From contig JAEWUH010000024.1 of assembly GCA_023397245.1 (NCBI GenBank), positions 1 through 15,454 on the forward strand: a stretch of 15,454 nucleotides of DNA, given 5' to 3'. Every line of letters begins with the position of its first letter. Position 1 is the first letter of the stretch. The notes beneath the pieces were generated by a model. It saw only the letters and a list, made by a program, of their open reading frames with translations. It was not told the origin of the DNA and made no database searches. A program made the translations under genes and the position numbers. Shown here in pieces: positions 13,240 through 15,454 of this stretch. Source of the stretch: Bacillota bacterium. Its GTDB lineage: Bacteria; Bacillota; Clostridia; Oscillospirales; Acutalibacteraceae.

Positions 13240-15454
13240 TTATTTTTGAAATGTATGCTTTGCAGTACTCCAGCGAGCCTTTCGGATTCCGATTCCGGCA
13301 AAAATCAGCAGCGCACCAATCGCAAAAGCAATAGCCGCCACAGGAATACCTCCGGTTTTGGGCAGGCTGCCGTTGTCGGTCCAGCCCAGAACCGCTTTGC
13401 TTTTGTCTCCCTCGCGCTCGTCCCGCAATGTATAAGAAAACTGCTGTCCAGCCTCCAATGTTACACTCAAAGCTTCCTTGAAAAGCTTGTAGCCTGCCGG
13501 TGCAGCCGTCTCATGCAAGGAATAACTGCCCGGCACAAGACCTGCAAATTCGACAAGGCCGTCCGAACCGGAAATCGCTTTCTGCACTGCTTTTCCGTCG
13601 GCGTCATACAGCGTAAATTCCGCACCGGACAGCGCAGCGCCGTTTATGTCCGCCTTTTTGACTTTGATATCGCCGGTATTTTCTGCGATCTTTCTGTTTG
13701 TAATGGTGAGTGCCGTGGTTTTTCCGGTCTTTACGTTCACAGTGATGCTGGAAGTACCGGCGGCATACCCTTTCGGAACGTGAGTTTCATAAATCGTGTA
13801 TTGGCCCTGCGGGAGATTTTTAAGAACCGCGAAACCATCCGACCCTGTTGAAGCGCTGGCAACCTGAGCACCCTTCGCGTCATACAGCGTAAATCCCGCA
13901 TCGGACAGTGCATGTCCGTTTTCGTCCGTCTTTTTAATCTGGACGGTTCCAGTCGAAGCGACGGCCCTGTCGACAACCGTAAACTGATTTGCCGTCGAAT
14001 CGTTTACCGTTGCGATGATACTTTGGCTATTTAATTCAAAGCCGTCCGGAGCCTTGGTTTCACGAATGGTATAACTGCCTTCCGCAAGATTATCAAAAAC
14101 CGCCACGCCTTTCGAATCAGAAACACCTGTGGACAGGGCGGTTCCGTTTGTACCATACAGCGTAAATTGCGCCCCCGCGAGATGCTTTCCGTTTTCGTCG
14201 GTTTTTGTAACAGAGATACTGTATGAACGGACGGCTGGAATAGTCCCTCCACCGCTGCCGCCGCTTCCACTGCTGTGAGGAGCCTGAGTATTTGTCAGCG
14301 TATTCTGGCTAATATTTTTTACGACGGCAGTTTTGTCACTGTTGTACTTCACACTTGCCGTAAGCACCGTATTCGTTTTTACAAACCCGGAGGGAGGAGT
14401 CAATTCGCCGATCGTGTAGCTGTCTCCGAGCGGGACGTTCTGGAAGGAAACCGTTCCGCCCGAGCTGGAAGCCGTCATGCTGACCGCGTTCCCCAAAGAG
14501 TCGGTTCCGGTAAGCTGGAAGCTTCCGCCGCTGAGCAATGCCCCGCCCGCCGAAGTCTTCTGGAAGGAAACCGTACCCAAAGCCGGATCATTTGTCAGTG
14601 TATTGGAACTGACGCTTGTAATGACAGCGGTTTGATCGTTATTATATTGGACGCCTGCCGTAAGCACCGTATTTGTTTTCAGATATCCGTCCGGAGGGGT
14701 CACTTCCTGGATTTTATAGCCGCTGCCAAGCGGGACATTCTGAAAGGAAACCGTTCCGCCCGAAGCGGAAGCAGTCTTGCTGACCGTGTTCCCAAAAGAG
14801 TCGGTTCCGGTCAGCTGGAAGCTTCCGCCGTTGAGCAAAGCCCCGCCCGCCGAGGTCTTCCGAAACGAAACCGTACCAAAAGCCGGGCTGTTTGCCAGCG
14901 TATTTTGGCTGACGCTTGTAACGACAGCGGTTTGATCATTGTTATACCGGACGCTTGCCGTAAGCACCGTACTAGCTTTCAGATATCCGTCCGGAGGGGT
15001 CACTTCCCGAATCTCGTAGCCGCTGCCAAGCGGGACGTTCTGGAAGGAAACCGTTCCGCTCGAGCTGGAAGCAGTCTTGCTGACCGCGTTCCCCAAAGAA
15101 TCGGTTCCGGTCAGCTGAAAGCTTCCGCCGCTGAGCAAGGCCCCGCCCGCCGAGGTCTTCTGAAACGAAACCGTACCCAAAGCCGGGCTGTTTGTCAGTG
15201 TATTCTGGCTGACGTTTGTTACAACAGCGGTTTGATCGTTGTTATACTGGACACTTGCCGTAAGCACCGTATTTGTTTTCACGAAACCGGAAGGAGGAGT
15301 CACTTCCCGAATCTCGTAGCTGCTGCCAAGCGGGACGTTCTGGAAGGAAACCGTACCGCCCGAGCTGGAAGCGGTCTTACTGACCGCGTTCCCCAAAGAA
15401 TCGGTTCTGGTCAGCTGGAAGCTTCCGCCGCTGAGCAAGGCCCCGCCCGCCGAG
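13240..15454 (-). CDS. Cna-B/SpaA-like adhesin with LPKTG anchor, C-terminal part (runs off right edge)
   Basis: The frame is open from the right edge to a TAA at 13242-13240, about 737 codons; the start lies outside. In order it contains four 100-residue Cna-B-like repeats (the first truncated by the edge), a Ser/Gly linker near 14230-14285, three more typical Cna-B/SpaA domains, and a cell-wall sorting signal: LPKTG (13351-13365), a hydrophobic segment, then basic RKARW. Each domain has the strand-one Lys (for example SVTKTDENG, IKKTDENG, VKKADING) and the Glu motif (IRETKAP, IYETHVP, LHETAAP) that in this family form and catalyse an internal Lys-Asn/Asp isopeptide bond; the partner residue is Asp or Asn near each domain end. 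Sortase should cleave LPKTG and attach the protein to peptidoglycan or a pilus. It resembles a stalk of an adhesin or pilin-like protein. No sortase gene is in the window. Confidence 0.92.
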   Translation of the reverse strand, partial: SAGGALLSGGSFQLTRTDSLGNAVSKTASSSGGTVSFQNVPLGSSYEIREVTPPSGFVKTNTVLTASVQYNNDQTAVVTNVSQNTLTNSPALGTVSFQKTSAGGALLSGGSFQLTGTDSLGNAVSKTASSSSGTVSFQNVPLGSGYEIREVTPPDGYLKASTVLTASVRYNNDQTAVVTSVSQNTLANSPAFGTVSFRKTSAGGALLNGGSFQLTGTDSFGNTVSKTASASGGTVSFQNVPLGSGYKIQEVTPPDGYLKTNTVLTAGVQYNNDQTAVITSVSSNTLTNDPALGTVSFQKTSAGGALLSGGSFQLTGTDSLGNAVSMTASSSGGTVSFQNVPLGDSYTIGELTPPSGFVKTNTVLTASVKYNSDKTAVVKNISQNTLTNTQAPHSSGSGGSGGGTIPAVRSYSISVTKTDENGKHLAGAQFTLYGTNGTALSTGVSDSKGVAVFDNLAEGSYTIRETKAPDGFELNSQSIIATVNDSTANQFTVVDRAVASTGTVQIKKTDENGHALSDAGFTLYDAKGAQVASASTGSDGFAVLKNLPQGQYTIYETHVPKGYAAGTSSITVNVKTGKTTALTITNRKIAENTGDIKVKKADINGAALSGAEFTLYDADGKAVQKAISGSDGLVEFAGLVPGSYSLHETAAPAGYKLFKEALSVTLEAGQQFSYTLRDEREGDKSKAVLGWTDNGSLPKTGGIPVAAIAFAIGALLIFAGIGIRKARWSTAKHTFQK
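14278..15454 (-). repeat. Four tandem 300-bp repeats in the adhesin gene
   Basis: Units of exactly 300 bp (100 codons) span 14278-14577, 14578-14877, 14878-15177 and 15178 to the edge, where about 23 bases of the fourth are missing. Each encodes GTVSFQKTSAGGALL at its start and NTL(T/A)N near its end. DNA identity is high along the whole unit. Further copies probably lie beyond the window. Such long near-identical tandem repeats change copy number by recombination and are easily collapsed in short-read assembly. Confidence 0.93.

Noticed and set aside
14278..15454. CRISPR-like or mobile repeat interpretation of the regular 300-bp repeats
   Set aside because: Units are in frame, contiguous without spacers, and encode Cna-B-type domains, so they are protein repeats.

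Overview
The window reads as chromosome of a Gram-positive clostridium, probably of the Oscillospiraceae/Ruminococcaceae type. Supporting signs are strong GGAGG-type ribosome binding sites, frequent GTG and TTG starts, lipoprotein signal peptides on the ABC binding proteins, a sortase-anchored LPKTG surface protein, and base composition near 50% GC. The genus is inference; no rRNA or housekeeping gene is present. I see no tRNA, CRISPR array, transposase or phage gene.

Layout. (1) 1-1193, minus strand: N-terminal part of a secreted, glycine-rich surface protein that runs off the left edge. (2) 1194-1524: divergent promoter region. (3) 1525-2403, plus strand: an RpiR/MurR-family regulator followed by its own hairpin terminator. 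(4) 2595-7956, plus strand: a tight five-gene operon for 2-aminoethylphosphonate (AEP) use, comprising an ABC ATPase, a permease with two fused MetI-type domains, a lipoprotein binding protein, PhnW (AEP:pyruvate transaminase) and PhnX (phosphonoacetaldehyde hydrolase). (5) 7984-8042: a 27-bp perfect hairpin between convergent operons. (6) 12882 down to 8195, minus strand: a second five-gene operon with a lipoprotein binding protein, a small cytosolic alkaline-phosphatase-superfamily hydrolase, two separate permeases and an ABC ATPase with a C-terminal TOBE-like region. (7) 12883-13239: regulatory and terminator region containing a hairpin closely related to the one at 7984. (8) 13240 to the right edge, minus strand: C-terminal part of a repeat-rich Cna-B/SpaA-like adhesin ending in LPKTG.

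How the genes probably work together. The left operon imports AEP; PhnW converts it with pyruvate to phosphonoacetaldehyde and alanine, and PhnX splits phosphonoacetaldehyde into acetaldehyde and phosphate. The right operon has its own transporter and a hydrolase without a signal peptide, so it probably imports and hydrolyses a different phosphorus compound. A phosphonate or phosphate ester whose product could feed PhnW/PhnX is the most attractive idea, but it is inference. The RpiR-type protein is the obvious candidate regulator, and 11-bp-phased repeats upstream of both operons hint at phosphate-starvation (PhoP-like) control.

The strongest second-look items are the paired convergent phosphonate modules with an unassigned AP-superfamily hydrolase, the two related hairpins bracketing the right operon, the phased repeats, and the mosaic 300-bp repeats in the adhesin gene.
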